This document shows positions 1-12,736 of a stretch of DNA of 64,000 nucleotides, piece by piece. Position 1 is the stretch's first letter; every line of letters starts with the position of its first letter. Position numbers and translations under genes: made by a program. The notes below the pieces were generated by a model. That model ran no database searches and had not been told where the DNA came from. It saw only the letters and a program-made list of their open reading frames with translations. Origin of the DNA: Taiwanofungus camphoratus (taxonomy: Eukaryota > Basidiomycota > Agaricomycetes > Polyporales > Taiwanofungaceae); NCBI GenBank assembly GCA_003999685.1, contig CP021229.1:744001-808000 (forward strand), written 5' to 3'.

Positions 1-150
1 TAGGACTGCTGCAATATATGATATAATATGACTGCTGGCTGATAATATGTGTAGATATGATAGAGGGGAACCTGGTCAGATTGTTAGGGAGCCTTAGAGC
101 AGGGGAAACCCAAATCTGAACTCTGGGGGACAAGTCTGTGGATTCTTTGA
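1..150. repeat. Short inverted repeat arm at window start
   Basis: The first 150 bases read, in reverse complement, almost the same as bases 960-1100. Shared landmarks are the block around the bases ggggaaacccaaatctgaac and the AT-rich block around gatatgat. No coding potential is visible. It looks like a displaced end of the same repeat family that fills the first 4.3 kb. The window edge cuts it, so its true extent is unknown. Confidence 0.7.
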
Positions 151-179
151 GACAAGATGGGAGCACTGATAAGTCTGGT

Positions 180-960
180 ACTCCTTTGCGCCCTGAAAGC
201 ACCCATTTTCGGTTTTATATGTGCTTCTAGACTACTCTACAGATCATCAGGACAAAGACTCACCGTCCGTGCATCATAACGCCACCCGAGAAATCCAGTC
301 AATGTGCCAAAACATCATTATTTAGACTTCGGATATTGGAAGTCCTACAGTGCACCTCAGAAGCCTCTATCCCACAGAGCAGTCCCTCATACTCTGTAAT
401 GCACTCGTTCAGCTCGCCCTCACATCCCTTGTATATCCCCAAGTCCCTCTTATTGGCCCAGGAAAACCAAGCAAAAATCATTCAGTCTTCAGTTTTCGGT
501 CCTCAATCCTCGATCCTTCAGTTTTCGGTCTTCGGTCCTCAGTTCTGGTTCTTGGTTCCTCAGTCCGGAGTGCCGGCCTCTTGTTCATGACGTCCATATG
601 ATCCCTTGGTATTGCCTAGACCCTCTACGCATCGGCTTGACAGTTCAGCACTCTTAGGTCCCTGTTCCCCCCAAGGTCTGGTTAGATAGCCCATCTTCCA
701 TATGATGGTCTTTAGATAAGCATCCCTCACCTTGTGCCATTCCCCTGTAACCTTTCTACCACATTCAGTGTCCCTGTTTCATGTCCTACTTCAGTTTAGT
801 TCCCCATATGGTACGCAGATCAGATTCTAGATTTTACGATTTTCAGTTTGTTTTCGGTTTCTTCAGTTTTATTTTGCGTAATATACTTTGACACCACGGA
901 CCCCTTATGTAGTCTCCTGTACCTACCAGACGGCAGAGAAGATACGCTCTCTCGTCTTGT
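180..960 (+). repeat. Left arm of a ~780 bp inverted repeat (decayed retroelement DNA)
   Basis: This arm matches 3478-4265 in reverse complement at moderate identity. Examples are the stretches around 300-420 against 4000-4110 and 790-950 against 3490-3670. It holds a degenerate minisatellite of short ttcggtcctcag-like units at about 480-560, mirrored as gaccaagaac-like units at 3860-3940. Small open frames here have no recognisable domain. Inference: remains of an LTR-type element, since such polypurine/polypyrimidine minisatellites occur in long terminal repeats of fungal Gypsy elements. No pol gene is present to confirm this. Confidence 0.65.
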
Positions 961-3477
961 CTCGCAGAATCTACAGACTTGTCCCCCAGAGTTCAGATTT
1001 GGGTTTCCCCTGCTCTAAGGCTTTCCTACAGTCTGACAAGGTTCCTCTCCATCATATCTATGCCTATAGCCAGCCAGCAGTCCTATTATATCATATATCA
1101 CAGCAGTTCTATGTTGCCTACGTCCTACGTTCCCGAAGTTGGAGTAACTTTGGTCTGAGTAAACAGTCCCCCACCTCCTCTTCATCCGGTGTGCCTCCAC
1201 CCTCGTGATACCTCATAGGCATGTGTTGCGCTGATACGACCTAGGGGACCCTGGTACCTAGGGAGTGCTCTGCAACGTGGCTGGGAAGTAGTATGATAAC
1301 TGTGGGGATGTGAGGGTAGGAGCTACAACCTGTATGATACCGGAAAACCTGTATGTCTTGTTTTTGTAAGTGGGGGAGTAAGGGGTCAAGGGTCCTGCAC
1401 AACAGGATCTTGTTCCTAAGTGCTATACGATCCCTAAGGCCTTGCGAGGCCCTCCGAAGCACGTAAAGTCCTTCGAGGTTCTGCAAAGTCCCTCGAAGTT
1501 TTAGCTAAATCGCACGAGCTGACTTTGTAGGCTGTATGGAGTTAGGGAGCGATAAGCCAATAGACTATAGTTTCAACTAAGCGGCAGAGGGTACGAGACT
1601 GCTGTGAAGTCTTTTAGCTAGAGTTAGCTAAAGGGCGTAAGGCTTAGAGGTTTGTTAGAACGAGGTGGGCGAGGTTTGGCTAGCGTAGGGGACCTGTAGG
1701 AGAGGTCGGATGGTTCGAAGAGCTAATACTTGGAATAGAAATTGGAGAACGAGGTTGCTGGAAGCTTTGAAGTGTCTGATGACCTCGGGGTGTAGGTCGG
1801 AGAGTTCGAGGGCGTAGAGAGATGTACTATAGCCTGTAATGAAGGCTATAGGAGAGTCGTAGGGCTATTCGTAGGATGTAGAGATGGTGCAACGTGAGCC
1901 TAAGGGTATAACTAAGGTGGAGGCCCACCGGGTAGATGCTATATGAGGTGCTGAAGGGTGTGAAGTCATGGCGACTTTGTGGATCGTAGTGTGTAGTTCG
2001 GAAAGCATAGACGTGGTTCGTAGATATATTGCGAGCGTAGATGTAGTTCAAAGGTACTGAAACGGAGCTGGGGTGGAGACTTAGGGGCCTTAGGACCGTT
2101 CCTAAGGTTGTACTCGTGGTGCTTTCCTGAGATCGGAGTTACAGGGGAACTTGTATTCCAAAGAGAGAAGCATGCACTAAGGGGTCTCTCTCGTACATAG
2201 TAAACTACCTCTGACTAAATAGAGGAGCGTGAGGTGAACTATTCTTGCGCGAAGTGATCCTTGCACTTCCGAAATGTGTACTACAGCACATAGGCTCCGA
2301 AGTGAACACAAGGAGGATAGGAACTAAATAGGAACTGAAACAGGGGAACTATGTATGGTAGAAAGGTGACCAAGTTCATTCACGAGGTCAGGATGACTAT
2401 CCGAGAGCAGCCATGTGCTGTGATCAACTATCTTAGTGGGCTAAGAGCGTACGAAGTCCTTAGCAGCAGAACTTGGCCTAATCGGGGTAGGAGGTGTCCT
2501 AAATGGGTGGAGGATCATATGGATGCGCCCTAGGATGACCTTATGGCATAGGATTGAGACCCATGGAGTGCACAAGGCTTCCTAAGTCCAGCTTCCGGAA
2601 CTTCAGACCGTTTCAGAGCCTATCAGAGGTAGCTGCAATCACAAGAGCTAGGAGAGACTTAGCTAAGACTTCTTAGCTAAGCCCAGGATGAGTGATGTAG
2701 TAGCTAGGATCTAGATCCAATAGAACAGTATGGGAGGGCCGGCAGTGTCTGATAGTGGACTTAGCAGGAGTTAGGGACTTTGTGGCTAGCATTCAAAACC
2801 TCGTAGCACCTCGTGTGACTTCACAAGACTTCGTAGAGTGTTAGAAGGGTTTAGGAAGAAAAGGAGGTGTTAGAAATATTGCAGGAACCTATCCCACCTG
2901 TCGTAGGCTGTAGAAGAGTCTTAGAATGGTCAGTTGAGGGATTAGAAAGCTCCTAAAATCGCGATTCGGGGCCCAGGAGGCTACGGGACTTATCAGCGCA
3001 CAGTCTAGTCTATCAGCCATCGCCTATGCCAGCCCTACGCACCATTCCTACGACATCAGCCCTCAGCAGTATCCCCTATCCCAATTACATCAGTTTTTGG
3101 TTTATCTTTCAGTTCTCGGTTCACTACCAGTACGCCCTCAGTTTCTTCGACTCCTTTGCACCTGGCTGGCATTCAACCAGCCCGCTGCCATTGGATTAGA
3201 AGACCACACTCCTACCTTCCTGGGACTGTCCGCACCTCAGCATAAGATCCTGTCGTGCAGGATTCATTGGCCCCTTACTCCTCTGCACACACTAGACTTT
3301 TCGGCCCCTGACAGTGGTCTAGGTAGTTTCTCTGTCGTGTCCCTTCACTTACCTTTTCCTCTGATATCCTTCACAGGTACCCCACCACTTTAGCTCTCTC
3401 CCTACTCATTGGGATGCGTCAAACCTACTCCCTAGGTTCATCCTCTCAGTTCAGGACTCCCTAGATCGTATCAGCGT
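961..3477. repeat. Gene-free spacer between inverted arms, AGCTA/CTTAG-rich
   Basis: Bases 960-1100 pair in inverted orientation with 1-150. From about 1400 to 2960 the DNA is full of short degenerate motifs such as cctcg, gtagctag and cttagctaa, with stop codons in all frames. Bases 3060-3400 form a pyrimidine-rich tract. I see no gene. The composition fits old, untranslated repeat DNA, possibly nested LTR pieces. Confidence 0.5.
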
Positions 3478-4265
3478 ATATCTTCTCTGTCATCTGGTAG
3501 GTACAGGAGACTACATAAGGGGTCCGTGATGTTAAAGTATCTTATGCAACATAAAACCAAAGAAACTGAAAACAAACTGAAAATCATAAAATCTAGAAAC
3601 TGATCAGTGTACCATATAGGGAACTAAACTGAAGTAGGACATGAAACAGGAACTCTGAATGTGGTAGAAAGGTTACTGAGGAATGGCACAGGGAAGGGAA
3701 TGCTTATCTAGAGATCATCACATGGGAGATGGGCTATCTAACCAGATTTCGAGAGGGACAGAGACCTGGGAGTGCTGAACCGTCAAGCCAATGCGTAGAG
3801 AGTTTAGACAATACCAAGAAATCATATGGACATCATGGACAAGAGGCTGGGACTCCAGACCAAGGGACCAAGAACCAGAACTGAGGACCAAAGACCAAAA
3901 ACTGAAGAACCAAGGATCAAGGACCAAAAACGGAAGACTGAAGGACTTTTGCTCAGTTTCTCTTGGCCAATAAGAGGGACTTGGGGATGTAAGAGAAATG
4001 CTAGGATGAGCTGAATGGGTGCATTACAGAGTAAAAGGGACTGCTCTGTGGGATAGAGGCTTCTGAGATGCGCTGTAGAACTTCTGATAACTGAAGTCTG
4101 AATAATGATGTTTTGGCACATTGACTGGGATTCTTAGGTGGTGTTACAATACATGGACAGTGGGTCTTTGTCCTGATGATCTGTAGAATGGCTGAGAAGC
4201 ACATATAAAACTGAAAATGGATGCTTTTGGGGCATAGAGGAGTATCAGACTTATCAGTGATTGTG
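3478..4265 (-). repeat. Right arm of the ~780 bp inverted repeat
   Basis: This is the reverse-complement partner of 180-960, including the mirrored minisatellite at about 3860-3940. The arms are about 2.5 kb apart. The distal flank beyond 4265 does not match the bases before 180, so the arms are either full-length solo repeat copies in opposite orientation or a rearranged element. No target-site duplication could be recognised by eye. Confidence 0.65.
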
Positions 4266-4662
4266 AAAGCCGCTTTTGAGCAGAAGAAACCCACCTTTTC
4301 TGCCATTCATTCAGTTCTCTTTGGAATGCCAATCAAGCTGAAGTCAACCATCAGGTAGTGGTGTGCTTCTGGAATGTCCTACATTCTACTGACACTGTAC
4401 ACAGCAGCGTGACAAAGGGGCAACTAAAAGTAAACAGCTGGAAGTTTGGTAACACTGACCAGATGGGTGACAAATGATTGCTTGATGATACACCATCTAT
4501 GCATGATATTGGCCAGCACTTAGACACCATCTGGTCCCATCATATTATACCGTTCAACTCAGAGAACCAGAAGAGGCTTCAGATCCTAGTCTTAAAAAAA
4601 ATTGTATGTGTCATACTATTGCTTGTCTAGGAAAGGAGATAATGGAGTGGTTACTTCATTAG

Positions 4663-5641
4663 TTGAAGAATGTACAAGACCCTCTTGAGAAGAAGACACA
4701 AAATGATGTCTATGCACTATTAGAACAAGAACATGCATGCATGGGCAACAAGTGGATGGAAACAGTTGATAATTACAGTCTTGACCATGATGGTCCCGCT
4801 CCTCAACTGTTCATACAACAAACTTACTCTGAATCAAACTTGCAACAACTTAGAAGCATATTTCATTTTCTTCAACACTGGCATACACCCCATTCCCATC
4901 AACAAGGTGAAGCTATGGTGGAGAAAACTATTGGTGCAGCTATATTCACTCTATTTGACTATGCTTCAAAGTGGGAATGTTGGTACCAGATAAAGAAAGT
5001 ATTGCAGTGTTCTCATATTGGGTATAAAGCTGACATGATCTTCATAAGGTGGCACCACCATGGTGATTCCAAAAGGGATGTCTCCGAGTACTGGTGGTGC
5101 CAAACCCAACCTCTGTCTGCAAATGTGTGACCATTATCCCTATCCTATTATACTGGTTGCAGAAGCAAAGACTGAGAAGCTTGACCACGACAAAGCTATG
5201 GTCCAAATGGCATTTGAAGCTCATCACACCCTGTTCTGTCTCTTAGTGCATCATTACCACTCCCACGGCTGGGCATACAACAAGCTTGACAAAGTCATGG
5301 CAGACACACCACTTCATGAGCTGGATTTTCTATTCAGTGTCTTCTATAGCCATGATGAAGTTTCAATCTTTGTCAATTTTCCTTCTATGTATTTTGACAA
5401 CAGGATTGGAGAGTTGAGATGGCAATTTCGTTGTGAACTGGTGCAGAAATACGACTTGACATCCAAACCCACACTCAGAAACCTAGTGACTTTGTATACA
5501 GCCATGCTAACGGTCGAGCAACATACTCACCTCTTAAGGCGCAGATTCGAGGCTATATTCAGAGATCCTGCAAGTACGGTTCTTCAAGAATTTGCAACGT
5601 TTAAGAAAAATAGTGAAAACAACTCGGATTCTCGTGCGTAA
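4663..5641 (+). pseudogene. Unknown protein gene, frameshifted
   Basis: Two open segments in different frames (4663-5130 and about 5048-5641) read as one plausible protein of roughly 320 residues. The first begins MKNVQDPLEKKTQNDVYALL. The second contains LHELDFLFSVFYSHDEVSIF and ends in KKNSENNSDSRA. In the second frame a TAA at 5045-5047 blocks upstream reading, so either a base has been lost near 5040 or an unrecognised short intron lies there. The base composition is more AT-rich than in the neighbouring genes. No family was recognised. It lies next to the repeat block and may have been carried by it. Alternative: an expressed gene with an unusual splice. Confidence 0.4.
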
Positions 5642-5754
5642 TTTCGGGCGAGACACTTTGATCAAAGTCCTCTGCCCGCCCTTTGTTATAGGCCCAAAGC
5701 CTATCCAGGAGGAGAAGCCCCAAGATAATGCAGACGCGGCGGGCTAAGAAACTG

Positions 5755-5892
5755 GTGGGAAAGCAAGGGGTAGAAAGGATCTCAGTGAGCAGAGCAAATC
5801 TCATGGCGTTAGTGGACAAAGCAGTGGGAAAGCAAGGGACAGAAAGGATCTTAGTGACCAGAGCAAGTCTCATGGCGCCAGTGGACAAAGCA
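5755..5892 (+). repeat. Two-copy tandem repeat, 69 bp period
   Basis: A unit starting gtgggaaagcaagg at 5755 is repeated at 5824 with a few substitutions, giving two adjacent 69-base copies. The period is a multiple of three and one frame stays open through both, but there is no sign of a real gene around it. Confidence 0.75.
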
Positions 5893-7752
5893 CATAACAT
5901 CTCCCGGTAGAGATGCTAAGCTTAAACAATATGCTCGATATGCTAGCCATACCTCATTCCTAAATGAAAAAAGATTTTGACAATACAAGCTGGATTTGCA
6001 GTATTTTACGATTGACTCAAGTAGCCTCGATTCTATCCGTCTTAAATGAGGGACGACGGCTGTATATTTGCTACGATTCTGTCCAGCGGAGGTTTCTAAG
6101 TCATCACAACTGCTATTGTATCGTGCCGATTCTTCGAGCGCCGAGGTCATCGCCCAAACCGCGACGAGTCACATCAGCTAATCTCTGAAATATAAGGGAC
6201 GTAATCCCTTCTTGAAATCTACTTCCACTGAAGGACTGACATCGGCTAGAAAATGCCCTATGGTAACAGTACTGAACATGGAGCAGATGTGAAAATGATT
6301 TGATGAAGCTAATCATAATTATGCAAATATGAAGACCGGTCGGGTAATATCACTGAATTCTAGATAAAAAAGATACACCAAATGGAACCCTGGGATGCGT
6401 TACAACCAGCTTCACCTGACATAATTGCCGCCAGTGGCACCATAGTTGGCAGGCGGGGGTGGCGGGACACCTCCGGGAGCAACATATAAAGGTTCGTAAT
6501 GGCCATTTCCAACATCTAAGGCATAGGAAGATCACGATGCGAGCGAATCACGAGGTAAAGTTGATACGCACATTGGAACCCGCCACGACCGTAACGCTCT
6601 TCTGCTTGCATCTTCTTGTAAATCAACCAGAAGGCGTGCTGCAGAAACAAGCACACAAATCAAAACATGAAAAATAAGAATTCTTCGCGAAAGGTCGCAC
6701 AATATGTCCTGGTAAATACCCCAGTCTACAGGGACCATCAGTACCAACATCACGGTATTGAACAGACAAGTACGTGCATAGTTAACGCTATGTTAATGAG
6801 CAGATCACAACTGCAGCCTGTAATGAACGCCGCTGCGGCCGGAGGGAACACGATTGCAACCTGGGGGACGCTCCGAGCTTGGTGTTAAGCCTGCTAATTA
6901 TGTCGGCTGGAACTTACAAGAATAAGAACAACGTCTGACGCTTTCACCATAGTAGATCTTTGGAGACAGTATTGATACAAAAGTATAGTCTAGGCTGAAG
7001 GAGGTTGACAAGAACAAGTATTCAGGTTCAGACCAGGCTTTATGTAAAGGCGCGATACAGGGCTGAGGGAACTGCGGCGCGGTTTCTCACAAGTTCTTGG
7101 CGGGTCTGACGTACCTGTGTCACGTGCGACTTATGGACACGCTTGAAGAGTTGGATTTGCAGCATATGGCCGACTTACCCGCCTCAGTGCTCCCAGCCAT
7201 TGCTTGCCGAAAGAATTGCTATCTTAGGGCATTCGATAGCAATATGTGAAGTCCAGCGTCATTTACAAAGTATGTACCTCCTGGAGCGAATTCCTCCTTG
7301 TTCCGGTTTGTAGTGGATCACATCAAAAGAGTGCATCGCATCAAATATCATATCCTGGTCATGGCGTGCAGTGTCATGTAACCGAGCAAAGATCCACTTG
7401 GTCCTGCGTATCATATGTGATGTGGCAGTGCAGTCACAGCCGGGCTGCACATAACTGCTCGCTCCACTCGGTCTCTTTATATTCGTTCCTGATATATGTC
7501 ACCACCCAAGAGCACTGGCATTATAAATGTTGACAAGCATAGAAAGTGTACTGTACGGTAGAGTCCCCCGAAGACAAGCAGTGGACAGACGCCCTCTGCA
7601 ATGTCTTTTACCCCGTAACACTGTTTCAACTAATCATTTTCTTGCATATATTATCGTAACCATGAAGATTTAAACATGTCAAGGTTTCCGGTCTAGCTAG
7701 AGATTGATGTTGAGTCATCACTGTACAAATGGTAGCCAGTCAACACGAACCG
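5893..7752. other. Intergenic, nothing recognised
   Basis: This 1.9 kb stretch has stop codons in all frames at normal spacing, no recognisable protein segment and no convincing tRNA. It probably contains the 3' side of the flavocytochrome gene and old non-coding DNA. Confidence 0.5.
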
Positions 7753-10132
7753 TCACCGTCGACTTTCCGAAGGAAACTCTCGGTCGACATATTGAACTAG
7801 CTCGGGCCTTAGCTGAGCAATGCTAGTCACCCCAAGCAGACGCATGCCTGTCTCAATCTCCTCTCGCATAACTGCTCGATAGAGGACACGACCAAGGTCA
7901 GCATAATTTTGGCAACTCTCTACACCGCACAACTTACTCTGCACGACTCTCCGGCACCCCTCCTCCCCCCATACGCTGTTGGCGTACAAGAACGGCCGGC
8001 CGATGCCTACTGCACGAGCTCCGAGACACAGAGCCTTCAACACATCTGTCCCACGTCGAATCCCGCCGTCGATGTAGACCTCATGATCACGAATGAGGTC
8101 CGGTCGGCGCTGGTGTAGCTCGTACAAAATTGTCATAGGGGCCGGCGCACTGCGGAATCAAATTTCGCCATAGAATGAGTCTCGTCAGTTGCTATAATAC
8201 CGGTCGATCCATACTAGTCAAGTGAACGGCCACCGTGGTTGGATATGATAATAGCTTGGACACCATGCTCGAATGCCTTTTCTGCGTCCTGGAGCATCGT
8301 GAGTGAAATAAAGAGTATCGTCACAGATCCACATTTACCTCTACGCACTGTATGCCCTTGAGTATTATGGGCAATTTAGTGAGGCTCTGAATCCATGGAA
8401 TATCTTCCCCTGCCGCGCAATCAGTCAGAACGAAGCCGAGCGAGCCAAGTAGAAAGCGAACAGCAGACATCGGGATCCTGATAACCCGAGATTGCCTACG
8501 AGGTGTGAATGTAAGTGTACGCCCGGAAGCATGCCGTCTCTGAATACTTGCATGTGCAACTCCAAGACCTGAACCTGTGTCCGATTTACCATTCGCAGCC
8601 GGTAATTCCTACAAAAGGAGTGTTCTAGTTAGTGCTACATATCACTTGTTATACGACGCTTACGGTAAAATCCCCTTTTGCGCGCTGATCCAACTCACGC
8701 TTTCCCGGAACAGCAGCATCTACTGTCAACATGATGGCTTTAAAACCCTCCCGTTCGACGCGCTTGATGAGAGCCTCCGAGGCGGGGCGATCTTTGTTGA
8801 CATATAGCTAGCAATATTGGTGAGATACGACGATACAGTCTTCACACCATAGAATTACCTGGAATATGAGGTCCTGACCAGGCAGCTTGACGGACATGCA
8901 TTCCTCTATGGAACAGCTCGCGTTGTTGGACAGCTGTGGGTACGATGTTTAAATCAACTAAGCATTCTTAGGTGTCGTGAAGTAGAGTTACTGACACCTT
9001 GCAAGATTCCCTCCCTTCCGGCAGCTCGCACGAAGTTCATCTCCCCATCTGGGTGTCCAAGCCGCGCCAACGCCGCGGGAGATATGTAAATCGGGAGCGA
9101 GGACGGCAGGCCGAAAACAGACGTTGTCGTAGAGACTTCCGAGATCTTGTTTAGACTGAGAGCCTTAGGGGATGAGAAGTCTTGGGCAAAGGGTAAGGTA
9201 AAGACCATAGGGAACTTACACGCGAGGACGGAACCAGAAGCGTTTGAAAGATGCAAAGTTCTCGTAATAAGCTACAAATCTATTCAGTCAGAGTAACCAT
9301 GGACGGGAAGTTTGACCGCACCATTCTCATCATCTGCCGAAGACCTGTAGTATGCCCATGCGGTTTTGGTGAGCACCTTTTCTGCAAATTCCTGCATACG
9401 AATCATATTCAGAAAATTGCTTCCAGGCTGCCAATCCGAATAGTTCACCTCAATGTCATTCAAGTTCAGAGCGGCTGCAGGGGGCGGTAACGACTGCCTT
9501 GCTTCCGCTATCCGAACCTCTTCTTCTGTAAGCTGATTAACATCTTCTGGCATGGTTGCGGGATCTACAGGCCCGAGATGTGCTTCTGGTGGGAGGTGCG
9601 TCAAAGTGTTCGGAGGATGTACTGGAACAAATGCTTTTCTGTGTTTTGAGCACACGTCAGCACGGTCACAACGTGTAAGAATGAAGAACTAACGTTGCAT
9701 CCTTTCCAGAATTCTTCAAAATCACTGCTGCCCCGCCAGGATGCCACGCCAGCACCGATGTCGCATCATATACCTGGCCGTTGATTATGACCCAACAACT
9801 CTCTCGTGTGTTATGTTTTTGAACCTCCTCATATGGAATATAATTAGTGGCCGCTTTGCTGGCTGCGGGTACCTTTCTGTGCTTCGGAGCGTCGAGGTTT
9901 ACCGGATTTGACACCGCGTAACCCACCTGGACAGGACTCGGTCGATTACCAGATAATGTGCAAGTCGAAGACTGCTCACATATGCCCCAAGCACAATTCC
10001 CCCCACCCAGAAACCAGCGACGAAAGGTTTTCTTCGGATGACCTCTTGGGCACGGAAAGACGCGGACCGTATGCCGGAGCGATAAGCTTTCACAGAGCTA
10101 TTCAACGATCGTGCTACACGAGCGGACAACAT
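7753..10132 (-). CDS. CYB2: Flavocytochrome b2-type L-lactate dehydrogenase (cytochrome), mitochondrial
   Basis: An FMN-dependent alpha-hydroxy-acid dehydrogenase fused to a cytochrome b5 domain. The family oxidises L-lactate to pyruvate and passes electrons to cytochrome c in the mitochondrial intermembrane space. A 13-exon model gives about 567 residues. The N-terminus is Arg/Ser-rich with one membrane segment ([15 protein letters not shown]), as expected for sorting to that space. The b5 haem motif is HPGG. The FMN barrel shows [51 protein letters not shown], the catalytic-His motif [10 protein letters not shown], and the phosphate-binding part [16 protein letters not shown]. Exon ends include 9927, 9694, 9322, 9220, 8996, 8859 and 8664. 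The intron at 8551-8496 uses GC-AG ends. Everything joins in frame with no defect. Substrate choice (lactate or a related hydroxy acid) is not proven. Confidence 0.88.
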
Positions 10133-12736
10133 GGTGGTCTGTAGGAGGAAACAAACCCTTAAACGCCCACGACGACTTCGAGTCGCGTCTGAGCCCTCGT
10201 CGAATAGTAAAGTCCGGTGCCCCGGGCCATGTATTTATGGAAGGAAAAGAGCAAGGTACTGTATAGGACGGAGCCCAGGCGGGGCGCCAGTATCCCAAGC
10301 GGCGGGCCGCGCCAGGGCGATCCGTCACATGCTAAAGTGACTGCTCTCACGTGAGCGTATCCTCCGACGCAGTCTTGAACTGGACTTGTGCGGTCTGGTC
10401 TAGTCTGGCCATGCTCAAGCATTTACACTTTGAGACGGGAAAATCACTATGCTTAGTTCTCAGCATGATGACCATCGCACATGGGCTAGAAGAAACAGAA
10501 CCTTAGATGTTAAGATTCGCTACTCACCGACTCGCCCAGGATCGAACAGATGCCTATGATATTGTCCACCACATCCGATAATTTGAGCCTAATGTCGGAC
10601 CACTGACGCTGTTCCCTGTTTCTCCCAGTGCCAATATATATACGTATGCATGGGCTGACACCCCTTTTTACCTAGGTATGGCGCTTGAACGGGTCTCCCA
10701 AGACATGGCAGATGCTGATGTAAATATCTCCGCAACTGAGTTTAGTAGGAAGGCGACCACAAGGCAATATGTTACTTTCCTCTTTTGTGGGTTCTGAAAA
10801 AGCGTTGTTGATGATTTCATTTACCTCCGGTAGTATGCTCTTCTACATTGGATTCAAACAAGCCTCCCAGGCTTGTAAAGGAACTCGGCGATCGTCTGCA
10901 TTTGTGCGTCTCACGAACGTGCTGCAACTGAAATGCGGACCTATCCCACTTCATTCCAGATACGGACATCACAACTTATTCACCAGGAAGCCGGCCGTCA
11001 ATACCTAACACGGCAGGTGATATCATGCTTGTTCCCTCCCCTTCTTTATCGTTTCGAGAAAACTGTCGCTCAACGACTGAAGACATAGATTCTATAAACG
11101 CACAACTCCTGCATATGAGTGTCGCCATCCAGAATTTTCTCTGTCACTAGTCGTTCATGCTGCATCGGATTAAGACAAACTTGTTCACTATTTCGGGCCC
11201 CTCTATTACGCGCGAAAAGAATCCATGTATCGCTGTTGTCTGGGCTGCCCATCTGAGGATTGTTGCAAACACGCGTCATAGTGGAATCGAAGGATGATGT
11301 CGTGACCGTGGCTACAAGTCCGCTATACACGCTATACGACAAGCCTTTTTCTGGAGCCGAGGGAGATGCGCGATAAGGATGCAGCTTAGTTAGTGTGGCT
11401 GCCTTTCAATTGGTCTAGAAGGTGGTGGTTGGCAAGACTACCGCAAAACTCCCCTATGGGCCAACACAGCGATCGCCGTATTTAGCATCCCCTGAGGGGG
11501 ATACGACGAGGTCTGTCCATGGTAAGAGCTTTCATGATCACCGTCACTCGCGCTCACTCGCACTAACGTTCTTAGGCAAAATAGGTTTTAAATCATACTA
11601 GATTTGTTCATTTGGCACTCGTGGGGAAATTGCGAGCAGGTAAGGACGTGTCTGTGATGTTGTGCAATGAAGAGGTGGTTGCATTTCTTCGACAACCGGG
11701 AACCCAATACACGTAAACAGTCTTTATCAAGGACTACCGACATTTTTGACTCGATCTTACAATAGCTGCAGCGGGATTAACTCTTCGGTTTTAGCTCCTT
11801 AACATCAAAACAAGCTGAGAACTAGAATTCCAGATAACGACGACGAAAAGGACGATCTCCCCAAAAATGCTTGTGAAGTGTTCCAGAATGTTTGGCTATT
11901 GTCATCTGTCAGCAGTGAGAACAGAATTAGGCGTTCTTCAGGATGCTTTTTTCCTTCTCCGTGCAGATTGTCACCAAAGACAGTGCAGGGACATACCCTG
12001 TTATCACTCTGCACTTTTGCAGACACCACACAATGGTCCTCGTCTCAGACCTTGAGAAGCCTGAGATTCCCATGGCCAGCACCGAGTAAGAAGTTTTAGA
12101 AGATGCACATCCGGAACTTTTCCACGCCTTCGCGCACACCATCAAGCCATTGTCAGGATCTGAGAGTACTGTGTATCTTGCCGGAGATGAATTGTATCAA
12201 TGCAAGAAGAGTCGAGGTAGTAACCAAGGCCCACTGACAGGCTTCCACTCGTCTGAGTGTATCCGTCAGGGCATGATGACTTGACGCTTGGACTCATGCG
12301 AGAGGTACCACATGAGCAAGGGGCGCGTACCGGCAGATGCCGAGACACAGGTAGCGGGAAGGGGGGGACCCCCAGGGGTCCTTAACCGGGGTTTCTGACC
12401 TCGCGCGAAAATCCGATTTTTGGTTGCCCCTTGCGCATGAGTGTAGAATTGGTGGTTTGTGCTGGTTTTGGAGGCGGATTACGACTAGAGTCAAGACTCA
12501 ACAAATTATCTCCGACTACAGAACGTTTGCCGTATCAAATGTGGTCTAGCAGCTCTTTGGCCTGCTTTGAGAACTCTCGCCTAGCGCTCATGCCGTTACA
12601 TCGCTGTCATGCCTCGGGGAAGACGTGTTTCCTTCCGTGTCGAACGCCGACCGAACGTCCGACCTTATTTCAATCGCTTTCGGCGGCTTGTTTGAGTCTC
12701 GTACTCTTATGCACAGTTGTGGTTTACTCATCCTGA
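10133..12736. other. Long intergenic region upstream of two divergent genes
   Basis: 2.6 kb between the start of the flavocytochrome gene (-) and the start of the G-alpha gene (+), so it carries both promoters. Both strands were read and no protein segment longer than chance was found. A G-run followed by a C-rich palindrome (ggggggacccccaggggtcc) lies near 12363. Open frames at 11867-12145 overlap one another and show no motif. Confidence 0.45.
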
